Assembly (NCBI GenBank): GCA_030267565.1
Contig: BRXU01000050.1
Location: forward strand, 248,001-312,000
DNA from: Pleodorina starrii
Lineage: Eukaryota > Chlorophyta > Chlorophyceae > Chlamydomonadales > Volvocaceae
DNA: 64,000 nucleotides
Reading direction: 5' to 3'
Shown: piece after piece, positions 10,901 to 23,998 of the stretch
Numbering within the stretch: the first letter of the stretch is position 1
Layout of the letters: the number at the start of each line of letters is the position of its first letter
Program-made: the position numbers and the translations under genes
Notes under the pieces: generated by a model
Told to the model about the DNA's origin: nothing
The model's input: only the letters and a program-made list of their open reading frames with translations
The model's database searches: none

Positions 10901-13294
10901 CTCGTGTGCAGTGACGAATATTTGAGTCCTACCCGCACGAGCATCCACGCACAGCGACCAGCATGCACACGCCGGCAGAAGCATTGGAAGGAAAGGACAG
11001 GCGTTGCGTCGTGCGCAGCATCGCACCCGACATAGTGGGGTCGAAGAACCGCTGTTCACGGGATGTCGGGGCAAGCAAGCCCTGGCTGTCTCGACGAAGA
11101 GGCGCTGGAGCTCTTCCACAGTGGCAATGGAGGGCATGGGAATCGGAAGGCAGACTTTTCACATCGTTTCCCAGTGCGTTATGCAATGCAATGCATTTTC
11201 AGTGCCCGGTGCGTTCCATCGGCGCTCATGGGTCGACTCACGGCAAGGTGTCGTTCTCAGCAGTACCTACCCGCCCCAGACGTATTCCACCGACAGCGGC
11301 GGCATCGGCTGCAGTTCCAGGTCATCGCAGTGCACCAGACGCCCACTCGGCGGCCGGGGTGTGCACCGTTCCACATGCGGCACCTCCTTCACAACGAATC
11401 AAACCAGGTGCACAGTGAAGCTCGAACCCAAACATGCGTACGCGCACACCCCGCCCCCACTTCTTGCCCAGTCCAATTCAGTTCCGGCTCCTGGTCAGTG
11501 CCAAATGCCAGCGAACAGTGAGCGCCGACGGTGCTCCTGCCCAGGCCCTGATTCCACCGGCCTCACGAAGCTCACGAACGAGGGGCAGCGCCCAGTTACT
11601 ACAGGGGCCCCCCGCCCTGGCACGCCGCATTCGCCGATGCGGCCCCTTTTCCCCCGTCATGGTGCTCACACACACGACACATCGTCGATGTCCGCAGAGG
11701 CCATCCTGAGCATATGCGATATGCCCTGCGCAGCCCTGCCGGCCACCACACCACACCATACGGTATTTGCAACTGCCGTCTCAAACCACGCAGCGGACCC
11801 CGACCTGCATCGAGAGCATGAGACAGCGCAAAGCCAGGACCGGCGCAATGCAACCAATTCCGTCACTTCTGAACTTGTCCCCGTCATGTCCGCCGCTCCG
11901 CCCTCGGCCCGTGGGTGAAACCCTTGGGGCACGTGCCGTGCGGCATCCAGCCAGCCCGCCAGCCCTGGCCAGCCAGTGCCGCAGGGTGATTCCCGTCGAG
12001 CACTTGGCAAGTCCCTGACTGCGCAAGTCTGGTGACCGCGCTGCACCCCGATGCGCGCTACCTCGCTAATCAGGTCAGGTGAGGTGAGGTATGGCCTGGT
12101 GCCAGGACCCCGCCCCAACATGACTACCGTACATGAGTCGCAGCGAGACTCGGCAGCCGCTTTTCCGTCGGGCACCCGCAGCGCACAGCCAGTCCCTTCC
12201 TAACGACGCTGCAATCGGCGCCGACGGCGCTGCGGCGGTCGCAGCTGGTTGCGACGGCGCTGCCAGCACCTGCGTGACGCAAACCCCTACCGGTACCGGT
12301 ATGTGCCAACCGGTACCGGCATGTGCCACGCTCCAGCAAGCCGGGAACGAGTAGGGCGGCAGCGACACAACAAATCGCCATAAACCCGCCACAACACACC
12401 AGCACACCAGATAACAATTGCGCGCGCGCCCTGAGCCCCCCGCGCAGCACCGGTGGGTGTGTGGTGGGTCCATTTCTGACATTCTGAGTGAGTGTGTGTA
12501 ACGGGGTATCAAACTTCGGCAAATCGCGGGTCGAGTCAGTCAGTCAGTCAGTCAGTCAGTCAGTCAGTCAGGAGGACGATGCGGCTCTCATCACTGCCGC
12601 CGCCGTCGCAGCATCGGATGAGCCCCCTCCCCCTCCCCCTCCCCTGTCATGGCGCACGCATAAAACGTAAGGCACGGGAAAATGCAACCGGCGCCGCAGT
12701 ACCAATGCATCCATCCATCCATCCTTCCTTCCACGCACGCGGTTACGGTACCCCTGCCTTGCTGCTGCTGCTGCTGCACACCGGAAAGGAAAATGCCGAT
12801 GGACCACCCAGCCCAGCCCAGCCCAGCCCAGCCCAGCGCGCCACCGATGTCCCGCTCGTCAGCCTCACGCCGCCATTCAATCATTCATTCATTTATGAAA
12901 TGAAAGGTTCCGAAAAATCGAACACAACCACAATACTTTTGCAATGCACGCTGGCATGAATAAAATCATGGCAATGCTGCGCAGCGCAGCCGCCACGCGC
13001 GCCCACCTCGCCCACCTCGATCGCAGATCACGACGTGCGCCACCTACCTCGCCCACCGCAACACGTGCGCCCTCCACCCTCTGCCGCAGCGCCCTCCCTC
13101 CTTCCCTCCTCCCTTCCCTGACAAAGCAAGTCAAGCTCGCATCAAGCCGCGCATCGCCCCGGTTCCGGCTCGGCTCGTCATGGCGCGATCCGCTCATAAC
13201 TATAAACTGATCACAATCTTGGTAGTCCCCAGATCGTGGTCCCCAGATCGTAATGGATGTGGTGCAGTGGCGCTGCGGACCCACGTGGGCATCA
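10901..13294. other. Intergenic, simple repeats
   Basis: No gene with consistent splicing was found on either strand. The region holds a duplicated 20-base motif built on ACCGGTACCGG (about 12289-12329), short CATC and CAGCC tandem runs, CTG runs and homopurine tracts. Confidence 0.45.
12535..12571. repeat. (CAGT)n microsatellite
   Basis: About nine uninterrupted tetranucleotide copies. Confidence 0.95.
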
Positions 13295-13356
13295 GGTCAC
13301 GTCACGTCACGTCACGTCACGCCACGTCGCGTCGCGTCGCGCCGCGTCGCGTCGCG
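13295..13356. repeat. CGTCA/CGTCG pentanucleotide repeat
   Basis: Perfect GTCAC pentamers drift into GTCGC pentamers. The run abuts the predicted stop codon of the minus-strand EF-hand gene. Confidence 0.9.
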
Positions 13357-16300
13357 TTATGTGGTGGCCGTGCCTTCGGAGCCCGAGCCCGAGCCAGGCT
13401 CCAGAGTCGACGGCGCGCGGAGGCCCTGACCCGGGTCGCCCCCCTCGCCACCGCTGCCGGAACCCCGTCTGGACCCAAGTCCTCCGGGCACGGGACGCGG
13501 CGGCGGCGTGTCGTCGGCTCTGCGCCGTACATGGGCGGAAGGGGCGAGGGGGCGAAAACTCTCAGACCGATACGTCGGCGTGTGGGTGCAAGCGCGTCTT
13601 TCAGATGAACAGCACCGGCCGGGGGAGTACATGGGAGGGCGACATGACAGGGGCGGGAGGGAGGCCACTGAGGCCGCGGCAGCGGCGACGGGGGCAGGGG
13701 ACGGAGCACGGATCCTACTTCACCCCATGCACCCGCCCGCCCTACCTTCGCTGCGAGCCAGCCCGCTCCAGGGAGGGGACCGGGGCTGGACCGGAGCCCG
13801 TCCCCAATCCCGAGGCCACTCGCGACGCCGACAGCGACTGCCTCAACCGCCGGTTGCTGCTGGTCGGTCGTGCCAGCGGCGGCGGCGGCGGCGGCGCCGC
13901 CGCCGCCGCGTCGGTCGCCAGAAGCGGCTCCGCCGCCGCCGCCGGCGGCGGCGGCGCCAGCCCCGCCTTCAACGACGACTGCCGCCACGCCGGAAAGGCG
14001 GGCAGCTGCGTGGAGGAGGAGGAGGCGGAGGCGGACCGAGCGATCGCCGGCCCGCGGGTCCGTTCCGGCGGGCCGCCACCCGCTTGCCCTCCGCCGACGG
14101 CGCCGCTGGTACTGCCTGGCGGCCCGGCGGCACAGCTGCCGCCGCCGCCGCCGCCTGGCGGGCCCGGTGGTGCCGCGGCGGGCCCGCCGAAGGGCGATGC
14201 CGCGGGCTTCTGCGCCCCGTCGGCCCCCCCAGGTTTCTGGTCGGCTGCGGTGGAGGGCACGTTGGGGGCCTGCGGCGGCTGCGAGGTGCCGTTCGGTGCG
14301 GCGGTCGCCGAGCTGGAGGAGGGCGGGCGGGGCCGGGGGGGGGTGGCGGGGCCGGGGGGGGTGGCGGGGCCGGGCGGGGGTGGCGGAGACCCCACCACAG
14401 GGAACGAACCGCGGCGAAGGTGAATGGAGGCGAAGCGCGCGGTGAAAGGCGAGGGGGAGGCAGCGCGGTGTTGGGGCAACGACCCACAGCGGCCCCGTGT
14501 CCGCATCGGACCCGGGGGGCTTGGGTGTTGGGGTTATCCACACATAGGCCCGAGCCCGTGAACGGTCAAGTAACAGAAGAAGGCTTGGGGGGGCTTGGGG
14601 ACGTCAGCAATGCCGCATGGGACCCACCTTTCGCAGACAGACAGACGCAGCACCTGCCCCGAGTGCAACCCGCAAGCGAGTACGACATCTCGATCCCACC
14701 AACCCACCAACTTCAACCCAACCCTCGCTGCCCACCTCAAAGACGCCGCTGTCGCCACCGCTTCCTGCTGCTGCAGCTGCTGCAACTGCAGCGACCGCAG
14801 CGCCTCCAGCGAGTCGAGCGGGACCACGCTCCCTCCGCCGGCCAGGTTGGGGGCTTGCGTCTTCAGGGTGGCCAGGAACTCATTGTACTACAGTAGTACG
14901 ACACGGATCGGGGGGCGGGCGCGGGATCATACGGTAAGAGCTGAGCGCGGGCGGTATCCACACACATCCACACATGCACACACGGCCGCGCCGGCGAGGG
15001 GCAGAGGAAGGCGGGTCAGGTCTCTGGGGAGAGGCGGAGGCGGAGGAGAGGCGCGAGCGGGGGCGAAGCAGCAGCCGCGGTGCTGCGTGACGGCGGCGGA
15101 GGGGCGCTTACGGCAGTTGCTGCAGCAGCCGTGCGGGGGGGGAGGGAGGGGGGGACGGAGGAGGGAGGGGGTTATTACGCAAGAGACGCAACGGACGGTG
15201 ACGGCCCCTCCAGGGAGGCCAACGCTGCTCTCCCAGTCGCTCACCCCGATGGCCCCGTCGTTGTTGACGTCCATGATCGTCATGAAGGACGTGATCTCCT
15301 CGTCTGTCAGCAGGTCGCCCAGCTCGTGCATGGTGGTGCGCAGCTCCTGGGGGGGGCGAGGGAGGTGGGTGGGGGTGGGGGCGTGGGGTGGAGAGGAAAT
15401 GGAGGAACGGGGGAGGCGGAGGGGGAGAGGATAACCAGGCGCTACGGATATGCTGTGTGGTGAAACGCCGGCGCGCGATTAGTCACTGCCCCGATACCGA
15501 CCGACCGGCAACCACCCCAAAAAGCGCGCGATACAACGGCCCAACGACCGTCCAACTGCCGGGGTTCCTTGCCTGCACGCTGATCTCGCCGTTTCCGTCC
15601 TTATCGAAGAACTGGAAGGCTCGCTTCAGAATCTCGTCCTCGTCCGTCAGGTCCTGGAGCATGGAGTGCCTGGAGAGAGGAGGAGGGAGAGGAGGAGTGG
15701 CGGCGAGCAAGGGGCAACGGCGGGCACGGGGAGGGGCCGGGAGACGGGGTAAAGGGGTTTTAGGGTTTTAGGGGAGACGGGGTAAAGGACACGAACCTCG
15801 GAGCCGATGGGGGAGACAGCGATGGGGTCGGGCAGCGGGGCAGCTCCCATTGCAAAGCACGCGCACGGGCGCACGGGGGCACGGGGGAACAGGGCGCCTG
15901 GTGATTGCGCTGCACCCACCGCACACGGATGGGGCGGGCGCGTGTCACAAAGTGCTGCAAACAGGTCTGGAAACGCACTGAGGTGTGGGTTTGTGCCGGC
16001 GGGCGGCCTCCTAGCGGCACACACCGCCGGGACTTCCGGCCCCCACCTCAGCTGCCCCCAGCTGCCCCCGGCTTGCCGCCCCATCCACGGCTCGTGCTCG
16101 AGCTCGCCAAAGATAAACGGCGCGCCCCGGCGCGGCAGGGCCACAGCACAGCACAGGCCTCCGGTGCCGTCGCTCCGCCGCGCCGTCCCGGGAGAGCCAG
16201 CCCAGCGAAGCGCTTGAAGCCCACCCTTTCACACACACCCCTCGGCGGAGCAGCATAGCCCCGTGGAGGCAGCGCCCCGTGGAGGCAGCGGCAGGGGCGC

Positions 16301-17560
16301 AGCTCGCAGGGGCCTGATTGGGCAGCCCCCCATGCGGTCTGCGGGCCTGGCTCTCCAGGTGGGGTGGGGTTGGGGTGGAGTGGGGCCCCTACGCACCGGC
16401 GCGGCACGGACCCGACCCGTGCGGTCGCGTGAGCCCCCTTAAAATCCCTGCGCTGCGCCGCGCGGCAGCCCCTCTCCAGTCTCCACCGCACGCCAGGCAG
16501 CGAGACGAGGAGGACGCGGGACGAGCTCCAGGCAGCGGCCGCCAGTGCCCGGGGGGGGCCCGGAGCGCGCTGGGGCAGCGGAACGCGGCGGGCTGCCGAG
16601 AACAAGCAGCGCGACACGAGCTGCAAGCTTGCGCCCGCGGCTGGTGGTATTGTACGGTGTGGTACGGACGATGGCTGGACACCAAGCCCCTCTGGCGTTG
16701 CACACCGCTGCCCTTCGGCAGGGGGGGAAGAGGCGGAGGAGGGGGCGCTGACTGGCGAGAGGGGGGGGCGACTGGCACTGGAGCGGCCGGCGGCGATGGG
16801 TGGTGGATGGTGGTCGGTTGGCTGCCCCCTCCGAGCACCCGGCCGGGCGTGGGATTGCCGATGTGGGTTGCGCTGGCTCGCTGGCTGGCTGGCTGGCTGG
16901 CAGGCTGGCAGCGCTGCTGCTGTTGCTGCCCGCTCTTGCTGCTGCATGTGGAGGGGAGGCTCTGCTAGGCGACTGCGTGAGATGTGGCCAAGCCGCCCCA
17001 GCGGCTACTCACCATACGTGGGCGAGCTGGCCAAACGTGAAGAATTTTTTGTGGTGGAGTTTGAAGGCCCGCAGCTTGCTGTCGATGATGTCGTCCGTGG
17101 GGTTCTGAGGTAGCGGGCGCGGGCGCGGGAGAGGGGCGAGCAGGCCATGGGGGGAGGCGTGGAGGGAAGAGGGCAGAGGGGCAGCGCGGGGCAGGTACAG
17201 GGGCCGTATTGCGTGCATCATAGACCGCATGCTCACCAGGCCCATGGCGTACAGGAAGACCACGCAGTCCTCTCTCTTGAGCTCATCCAGCCGTGACTCC
17301 AGACCAAGGATGCGAAGCGCCTTTTGCGCAGTGGCTGTACACAAAGCACCAGAGTGGAAAATATAAGCCAAATGCATCTAAGGCGTCGAAGGACTGAGCA
17401 CCTGACCGGCAGTTGAGACCAGAAAGAAGGGCTTCGTAACGTACTTCTCACCTATTTGGCCCGGCGTCAAATTCGATGTTTCTAGGGACAATTCGTCTGA
17501 GTCATTGTCCTTTTTTCGCTTAACACGGTCTCGAAGGAAGCGCAAATGCACACCGAACAT
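13357..17560 (-). CDS. EF-hand calcium-binding protein, long C-terminal tail
   Basis: Calmodulin-like Ca2+ sensor. Exons on the minus strand: 17560-17452, 17334-17237, 17104-17013, 15669-15573, 15346-15245, 14887-14736, 14312-13746 and 13519-13357, all in phase (459 residues). Two canonical 12-residue loops are visible: 122-133 (DKDGNGEISVQE) and 158-169 (DVNNDGAIGYNE). The first 100 residues resemble a degenerate EF-hand lobe. A Pro/Ala/Ser-rich tail follows from about residue 217. Intron 4 uses a GC donor (CAG|GCAAGG), which is needed to keep loop position 12. The final intron is uncertain: without it the protein stops at 13742 (406 residues). It is head-to-head with the fibrillin gene, starts 267 bases apart. 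The biological role is unknown; a ciliary role is possible but not shown. Confidence 0.88.
14531..14584 (-). repeat. Dispersed intronic repeat, copy 1
   Basis: A motif read on the minus strand as TTCACGGGCTCGGGCCTATG followed by TGTGGATAACCC. It is one of at least seven related copies in this window, mostly in introns, and here sits in intron 6 of the EF-hand gene. Confidence 0.75.
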
Positions 17561-17827
17561 TTTGCGCCCCTAGCCAAGCTAAGAGTCAGTCTATTGTCAC
17601 GACATCGGACCAGGAGCACGTACTATACTTCCCTTCTGCTTGCGTTAGCGCAAACGCAAACACGAAAACTAACACGTCGTACGCTGAAGCACCCGTACAG
17701 CGATGTTGCGAGGCTGCCGCAAACCGGCCCTTACCGGCAAAAGCACCACAGCGCGTTGACCTATTTAATCATATCTTGCTTCACTTGTGCGGCCAGAGCG
17801 TTCCTACGCTCCCAAACCCAAGACAAT
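17561..17827. promoter_or_regulatory. Bidirectional promoter region
   Basis: A 267-base gap separates the divergent start codons of the EF-hand gene (minus) and the fibrillin gene (plus). A TATTTAA motif near 17762 could serve the plus-strand gene. No other element is recognised. Confidence 0.45.
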
Positions 17828-19274
17828 ATGCAGCTCAGCAGTCCGCAACACCATGCCGCGCAGTTCGGCCCGCGCCACCGCAGCGCCGCTGCTGCTGCGC
17901 CGCGCCGAGCGCTGGTGCGCGCTCGCGCCAGCGCGACTTCCTCGCAAGTGGAGTCGGTGAAGCGCGAGCTGCTAGAGGTGGTGTCCCGGACGGGCCGGGG
18001 CGTCAGCACCAGCCCCGCGGACCTGCGCCTGATCCAGGAGGCGGTGGCGGAGCTGCGCCGCGCCGGAGCGGACTCCGAAACCACCGACCCTTCCCAGTCG
18101 GGCACTTGGGAGCTGCTGTGGACTTCGGAGAAGGCAGGCAGCGGCAGCGCGCGGCGGACAGACGGACTGGGGCGGACGGACAAACGGGCTGGGGCAGAGG
18201 GGGACGGGTTGGCGACCGGCTGACGCGCTGCCGTGACTCACCAATAGGGCGACTGAGGCCAGGAGGCGTCCAAAGCGCATGTGAACCAACATCAGCAGCG
18301 AAAGTAACTGAGAGAAGCGTAACCCGCCGTGGGCGAACGGACTCAGCAATACGGTACTCTTTGCCAATTACTTATTACCGGTAGGCGGTGCTTGCCTCGT
18401 CGGCCGCACATCCCCGTCGGCCGCCTTCCCGCCCAACCCTAATAAGAACATCACGCAGCATGGAAAGACCGCAAGCCACCATGGCCACGGTCTAGCTCAC
18501 ATTCACCCTCCCTTACCCGCGCCCACTCGCCCGCTCACCCTCCTGCCTCCAAACTCCGTTGTCCACCCCGCCCCGCCAGGAGACCCTGTTCATTTTGGAG
18601 CGCGCTCCGCTGTTCGGGACCCAGACTGGCGCCGTGTACCAGGTCATAGACACCACCACCAGCGGCAGCGGCAGCCCCAGCAGTCCCAGCAGCAGCGGCG
18701 GCGGCGGCAGCGGCTTCCTGCAGAACGTCATTACCTTCCCGCCCGAGGGCGCCTTCATCGTTGACTCGTCGCTGGCGGTTGCGGGCCGGCAGCGGGTGGA
18801 GTTCGGGTTCACGGCCGCGAAGCTCAAGCTGCCGGGCGGCAGGGCGCTGGGGCTGCCGCCGTTCGGAAAGGGATGGTGGGTGCTGGGTGGGTCGGGGGCG
18901 GCCTGGGCTGGAGCTTGGAGGGACGTGGGAGGGCGGCCGGTGGTTTCGGAGCAGCGATGGCGGCCGTGGTGCGGCGCACCTGGCTGCCGGTTTCGTGATG
19001 GGGTGGCATGAACGCATAATTACATTTTTCTGGTCGAAAGATACGCTACGCACACACACACAGGACACACGCGCTGCCATGCTCCACGAGCTTTTGCTCG
19101 TGGTTGGTTGTGTTTCGGAAATTGCAACCGCCTACGTCGTATACCCGCGAATTTCTGGATCTTCCCCCCAGGTTCGACAACCTGTACCTGGACGGGGAGC
19201 TGCGCGTGTCGTACGACAGCCGTGGCGACACGCTCATCACGAGGCGCGCCGGGCCCCCGCGGCGCTTCACTTGA
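17828..19274 (+). CDS. Plastid lipid-associated protein (PAP/fibrillin)
   Basis: Lipid-associated plastid protein of the PAP/fibrillin (plastoglobulin) family, which binds plastoglobules or thylakoids. Exons 17828-18133, 18580-18875 and 19172-19274 give 234 residues. The N-terminus (MQLSSPQHHAAQFGPRHRSA...) is rich in Ala, Arg and Ser and looks like a chloroplast transit peptide of about 35-40 residues. Family signatures are GTWELLWTSEKETLFIL, the AFIVDSSLAVAGRQRVEFGF region and the C-terminal GKGWFDNLYLDGELRVSYDS. Intron 1 must use a GC donor (AAG|GCAGGC): only that join restores the family sequence TSEK-ETLF. The second donor splits the Trp codon of GKGW. The start is the first ATG that gives a transit peptide in frame. 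Confidence 0.92.
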
Positions 19275-20833
19275 GAAGCCACGCGCGACTGCCAATTGTT
19301 GACGTGGGCTGCACATTACTGCAGGGCTGCACATCGTCCTTGTGTTGCCAAAAAGTTACTATATGGCTAGAGGACTCGCAAACCCTCTGAGCTGCTGTGC
19401 TGTGTTATACGTGTGTTGTTGCGTGTGTTATTTTGTTGCCCTTTGATGTGTGGACCGCGCTGCATGGGCCAGAGGTGTGGGGCTATTGAGACGCTGGCGG
19501 GGCCCTCGCAACGCAAACGGAGCGAGAGCTTCGCCAACAACGGAGCGTGGGGCTCGCGCGGCGAACGTTTCGTCTTTCGTGGAATGCGGGGTCGTGTCGT
19601 ACCTCGTACGACCCAAAGAGTTTGAACCTGCATCGCCTTCATTTATTTCCCTCATTGATCAATTGGGCTACGTCAAATATCCTAATTCGTTATCCGCGGC
19701 TCGGGTTGGATTTGTGTTCAAAGCATTGCACGCCACGTGTGTGTGTGTGTGTCTTGGAGGAGATGGTCGCCGAATGAACCCAGTTTTTGATCGCTGGAAC
19801 ACGGGGGAGGGAAGTGGGATCGCGGGGCGGGAGCGCTGCGGGTTGCGGTCGGAGCTGTTGGACTTCCGTTTTACGCGGCGGCGTCCGTTCACATCCGCGC
19901 ACCGCGCCGCGCCGCGCCGCGCCGCGCCGTTGAGATGCCAGATGCCAAGAGTGCAACCAGTCCTTGGACCAGGCGATGGCCCACACTAGGCTCGCGAGCT
20001 TTGCTTTGTTGTCTAATTCAGAATAAAAGCATTGCAGGTTTGCAGCACACCAAACGTACCATACCAGCATGTATGTGCGCACATGCTGGCTTGCGTGCGC
20101 GACGCCGTGCCTAATATTACTGCAAAATTATGTTTGTGTAGGGCCAATACTGCGCACATACGAACAGGATGGATAAAGTCGAGCGATTATGGATCCGGCG
20201 GACGCCATTCCGTTACGCCGGTTTGAAACAGCACGACGAAACGGGGCTTCGGTTGGCCAACCCGAGTTAAAATCACATCCATCCATCGGCCGGTTTCTTG
20301 GTTCTCGGAACGTCGGCGTGCCCATCCCCATTCTTTCCTTTGCTTCCAATGTCGCACCAACAAATTTTCCAACTCCTTGTACAACGACTACCGGTATCAA
20401 AGACTTCACGCTGCGCCAATCCCCTGCTCCTTCCCGATCGAAGCCTGGAGACCGCTCGCCGCCCCTCCTGCGACTCCCTGCAACGCTCTAAGCAAAAACC
20501 GGGGCCGCTGCGATTCCGACCACGAGTCCACAGTCCCGGCTTCAGCTCAACAAAGGCGGCCTGCACCGCCAACCGACTTCCAAAAGCGGCCACTGCTCTG
20601 GTGACAGCCGTACCTGCTAGCGCCAGCTCCTCCATACGTTTTCAGCCATTCTGCAATTACCCAATCCACGACCGTCCTCCTCTGCCTCCTCCTCCGCCGC
20701 CGCCGCCTCCGCCTCTTGCAAGATAGATAGCTAGCTAGGTAGATAAGAGGAAAGGAAAGCCCCTCTCCGCGCCTTTGGAAACCCCACTCTCCGAAACCAC
20801 ACACAAGGAGCCACCAGGAGCGCGCCCTCGGGG
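19275..20833. other. Intergenic, no confident gene
   Basis: Mixed-composition sequence with a short (GT)n run near 19740 and a GCCGC repeat near 19910. The many open frames on both strands show no motif or consistent splice pattern. Confidence 0.45.
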
Positions 20834-21767
20834 ATGCTTCACCGGCCACATCCACTGCGGCCGCCGCCGCCGCCGTTCTCCGCCCGTTTCTGCCCCTCCG
20901 AAGACGGCGGCGCCGACGCGGTCGACGGCGGCGGCGACGACCCCATCGACGAGAGCCGCTTCAGTATCCACGGACAGGTCGGCAGCCGCGGCGGCCGCCG
21001 CCCCGACGCCGAGATCGCGGCGGCGGCGGCGGCGGCAGCGGGACAGGCCGCCTGTCCGCCGCAGCGGCGGACGACCGACGGCCGCGCGCCGGGGCGCCTG
21101 GGCGAGTCGGTGAGCCTGCCGGCGCAGCTCCCCTGCGGGGGTGCTGGCGCTGGCGGCGGCGGCGGCGGCGGCGCGGTGACGTCGGCGTTCTCCGTCGTCG
21201 CTCCGTATTTGAACCTTTCCCTCCCCGTTTCGGCACCCTTTCCCTCCCCGTTTTGGCAACCTTAGCCCCTTCCCTTGCCCCCTGCCCCCTGTCCCTTGAC
21301 GTACATCGGCACGGTGCACTCAACAACGCGTGCAGGCGACCTGCGGCGCCGCCCCCCTCAGCGGATCGCCCGCGATGCTTCACCGGTCCTCCAAACTCGC
21401 GTTCTCCACATGCGCCACCCGCAGCGGCAGCGGCGAGAATGCCACCATCACCAGCCCCGCCACCTCAGCCGCCGCTGCCATGCAACTCCTCCACCACCAC
21501 CACCACCAACGCGATCTCCTCACTCATCCCCGCCACCACTTCTACCCTCACCTTAACCAGCCGCTGCTGCCCAGGGGCAGGTGCGGCTGGCGCGAGTGGT
21601 ACGACGTGAGCTGGGTCGCGGCGGAGCTTCCGCCGCTGGCCACACTGCTGAGTCTGGCGGCGCTGGTTCTGCTGCTCGGCGGCCGGGCCACCGACCTGGC
21701 GGCTGGATACACGGGCTTGAGGCCTCAAGCGCTGCAGAGCTTCCAGATGCGGCAGGAGATCCTGTGA
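20834..21767 (+). CDS. Possible single-pass membrane protein
   Basis: Two exons fit in phase: 20834-21109 (donor TCG|GTGAGC) and 21336-21767 (acceptor gtgcag), giving 235 residues. The first exon has GC-ending codons, an acidic DDPIDESRF region and an Ala/Gly-rich stretch. The second contains a His-rich run, a WREWYDVSW phrase and one hydrophobic helix (LATLLSLAALVLLLGG) close to the C-terminus, which ends QMRQEIL. Upstream exons may be missing. A long minus-strand open frame overlaps the first exon, so strand assignment rests on splice phase and codon bias. The family is not recognised. Confidence 0.4.
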
Positions 21768-23998
21768 GGGCGCGTGCGTGGGGGCGTGGGTGTGGGGGCC
21801 GCTCTTGGGGGCTAGCTGTGTTTCGTGGAGTGAGGCTGCCTTGGCTAGCCGAAGAATTCTGTGGCAGATTCTCTGGAATGAATCCAGACCCGCTTTGCCG
21901 GCGCCGGCTTTTTTTTGGTGAGCCGGTTGCCTAATAAAAGCCCGTGTTCCGGCAGTTTAGGCAGCTCCTAGGGAACGAAACAACAAAGTGCGCATTCTTG
22001 CCGTCGCGCGTCGGGGTGCTGCTTCTTCGGGTTGTTAACGGTCTGGGGCTCCCGACCCATGCAGTGTGTTGACCCCCGGGGCTCGTCGGGTGACCACAAT
22101 CCATTCGCACCACGCTCTGTGGCGCGGCGCGAGCGGCAATGTGCAGCAAGGCTGGGCCATCCAGTGGTGGTGGCCTGAGGGAGGCCGGGGTGGCAGCGAC
22201 CCTGGCAGCCTCGGCAGCCTCGGCACCCACACGGGGCATGTGGTGCATGTGGTCATCAGCCTGCGTCCGACCCGCAAGTTCGGACGACCTCATTCGGGCC
22301 TCCTGCGGCTCATTCGTGCTCACACGTCACTGCAACTCGGAATTTGATTTGATAATTTTGAGGCGTTGCGTTACGAACGAAGCGAACAGGCGCGCGCGAG
22401 GGAGTTATGGAGAGAGGCGCAGAGTCCGTGCATGCGTGCCTAGGATGAATGCTGAGGCCGTGTTGAGTGCTGTAGCCGATGCAATTGGAATTTTCAACGA
22501 TTTCAAACAGGCGCGCGGCAGCAGAGCAAAGCCGAGAAGCATATTTATGAAGACAGCACCAGCGCGTACTTCTAACGGGCGCAGAGCTAACGGGCGGACC
22601 GCTGAACCGCGGGGGCCCCCGTCTGTCGCCAGAGAGAGAGAGAGAGAGAGAGAGCCGCCGCCTGGATGACATGCGCCCACTTGGCACCACGCACGCACGC
22701 ACGCAGCGCTCCCCCTAACCCCCACCCACCTCCCCAAAAGGCATATACCCGACGCCCAGTTATTATTCGAAAACGGCACCTCACTCGCTGCGCGAGTTAC
22801 GGGGCCATGTTATGGTTCCTAAGCTGTAGCTCACATATGGCAACCGACATGCAACGGAAACGGCCCGGACACGCCACGCCACGCCAACGCGACGCGGACA
22901 CGCAGGGTGCACCATGAAAGTCGTATCACACACCACGTCGTATTCGCCAGCAGATCACGTGGTCATATCCCATCTCCCTGGGGCACGCAACGACACCCGC
23001 TGCGATGCAACGAAATGGACGCGCAAATGGAGGAGGGCAAATGAATGCAAACCGCCATGCGATCGTCGCGGCGGCAAGGGGGCAAGGGGCACGCACGCGC
23101 AGCCGGCTCACACGCGGCCTCCTCGCGGCCCCCCCACCAATCGATTCCGACCAGCGGCGCTGCGGCTGTTCCCCTGTTTGCTGTTCCCATCCGTGCACGA
23201 TAAAAGAGGACTGCCCCTCCGCCGACCGACCCACGGATCGCAGACACACGCTACACACGACACATGCGCACGTAGCCCATGAGTGAAAGAGCTAGGCGGG
23301 CAATTGTAGAAAATAATCCCATACTCACATCCAGCAGTCATATCACATCACCCCACCACAGAGCACTACCAGGAGGCCCGCTGGCCCGCTGGCGCTACCC
23401 TCCCTTCCAAGCGAGGGTTTTGAAGCCCACCGTAACAAACAGCAAAAGCAACAACAACGACAACAGGAACCAGGAGAGAGAGAGAGAGCTCAAATCATGC
23501 GCGCATACCTTCCGTGCCATCCCGCCCCGCAGCCCCGCGCCCCCACCCCCGCGCTCATCCCCTCACGCACACCACATCATCGCCCCCAACTCAAATCACA
23601 CGTGTTCGGCCGCCCCGAAGTGGGAGCGCAGCCGCCGCCCGCTGGGCGCTGGCGTTGACCTCCTTCACTGCCCTGGGGGGTTAAAAGAAAGAGGATGCAG
23701 AATATGCTACCGCAGATGCTACCACCCTCGGGGCCTTAGCGCCCTCGGAGATGTATACCTGGGTGCCCAGGCTCCGCTCCCCGCTCCCTCCCACCCAAAC
23801 CCGGCAAGCAACCAAGTCCCCTCTCCCCCTGGCGCCAGGGCGGCGCGCCGCGACAACCCGCGCCAGCAACCTCGCAAGCTTAGTTCACAGCCGCGGCCAC
23901 GGAAAACCACATCAAACAAAGAATTATTTGGCTGGCTGGCTGGTTGGTTGAGGCGGTTGGGGCGATCTTTTGGGAGTCAAGGCCGCTGCAGAGCCACA
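21768..23998. other. Intergenic, simple repeats
   Basis: Contains an AATAAA-like motif near 21933 and two (GA)n runs (about 22630 and 23475). No gene with coherent splicing was found; part of it should be the 3' UTR of the coiled-coil gene ending at 23999. Confidence 0.4.

Noticed and set aside
12532..12960. Plus-strand open frames through the CAGT and CAGCC repeats
   Set aside because: Simple-sequence translation with no exon features.
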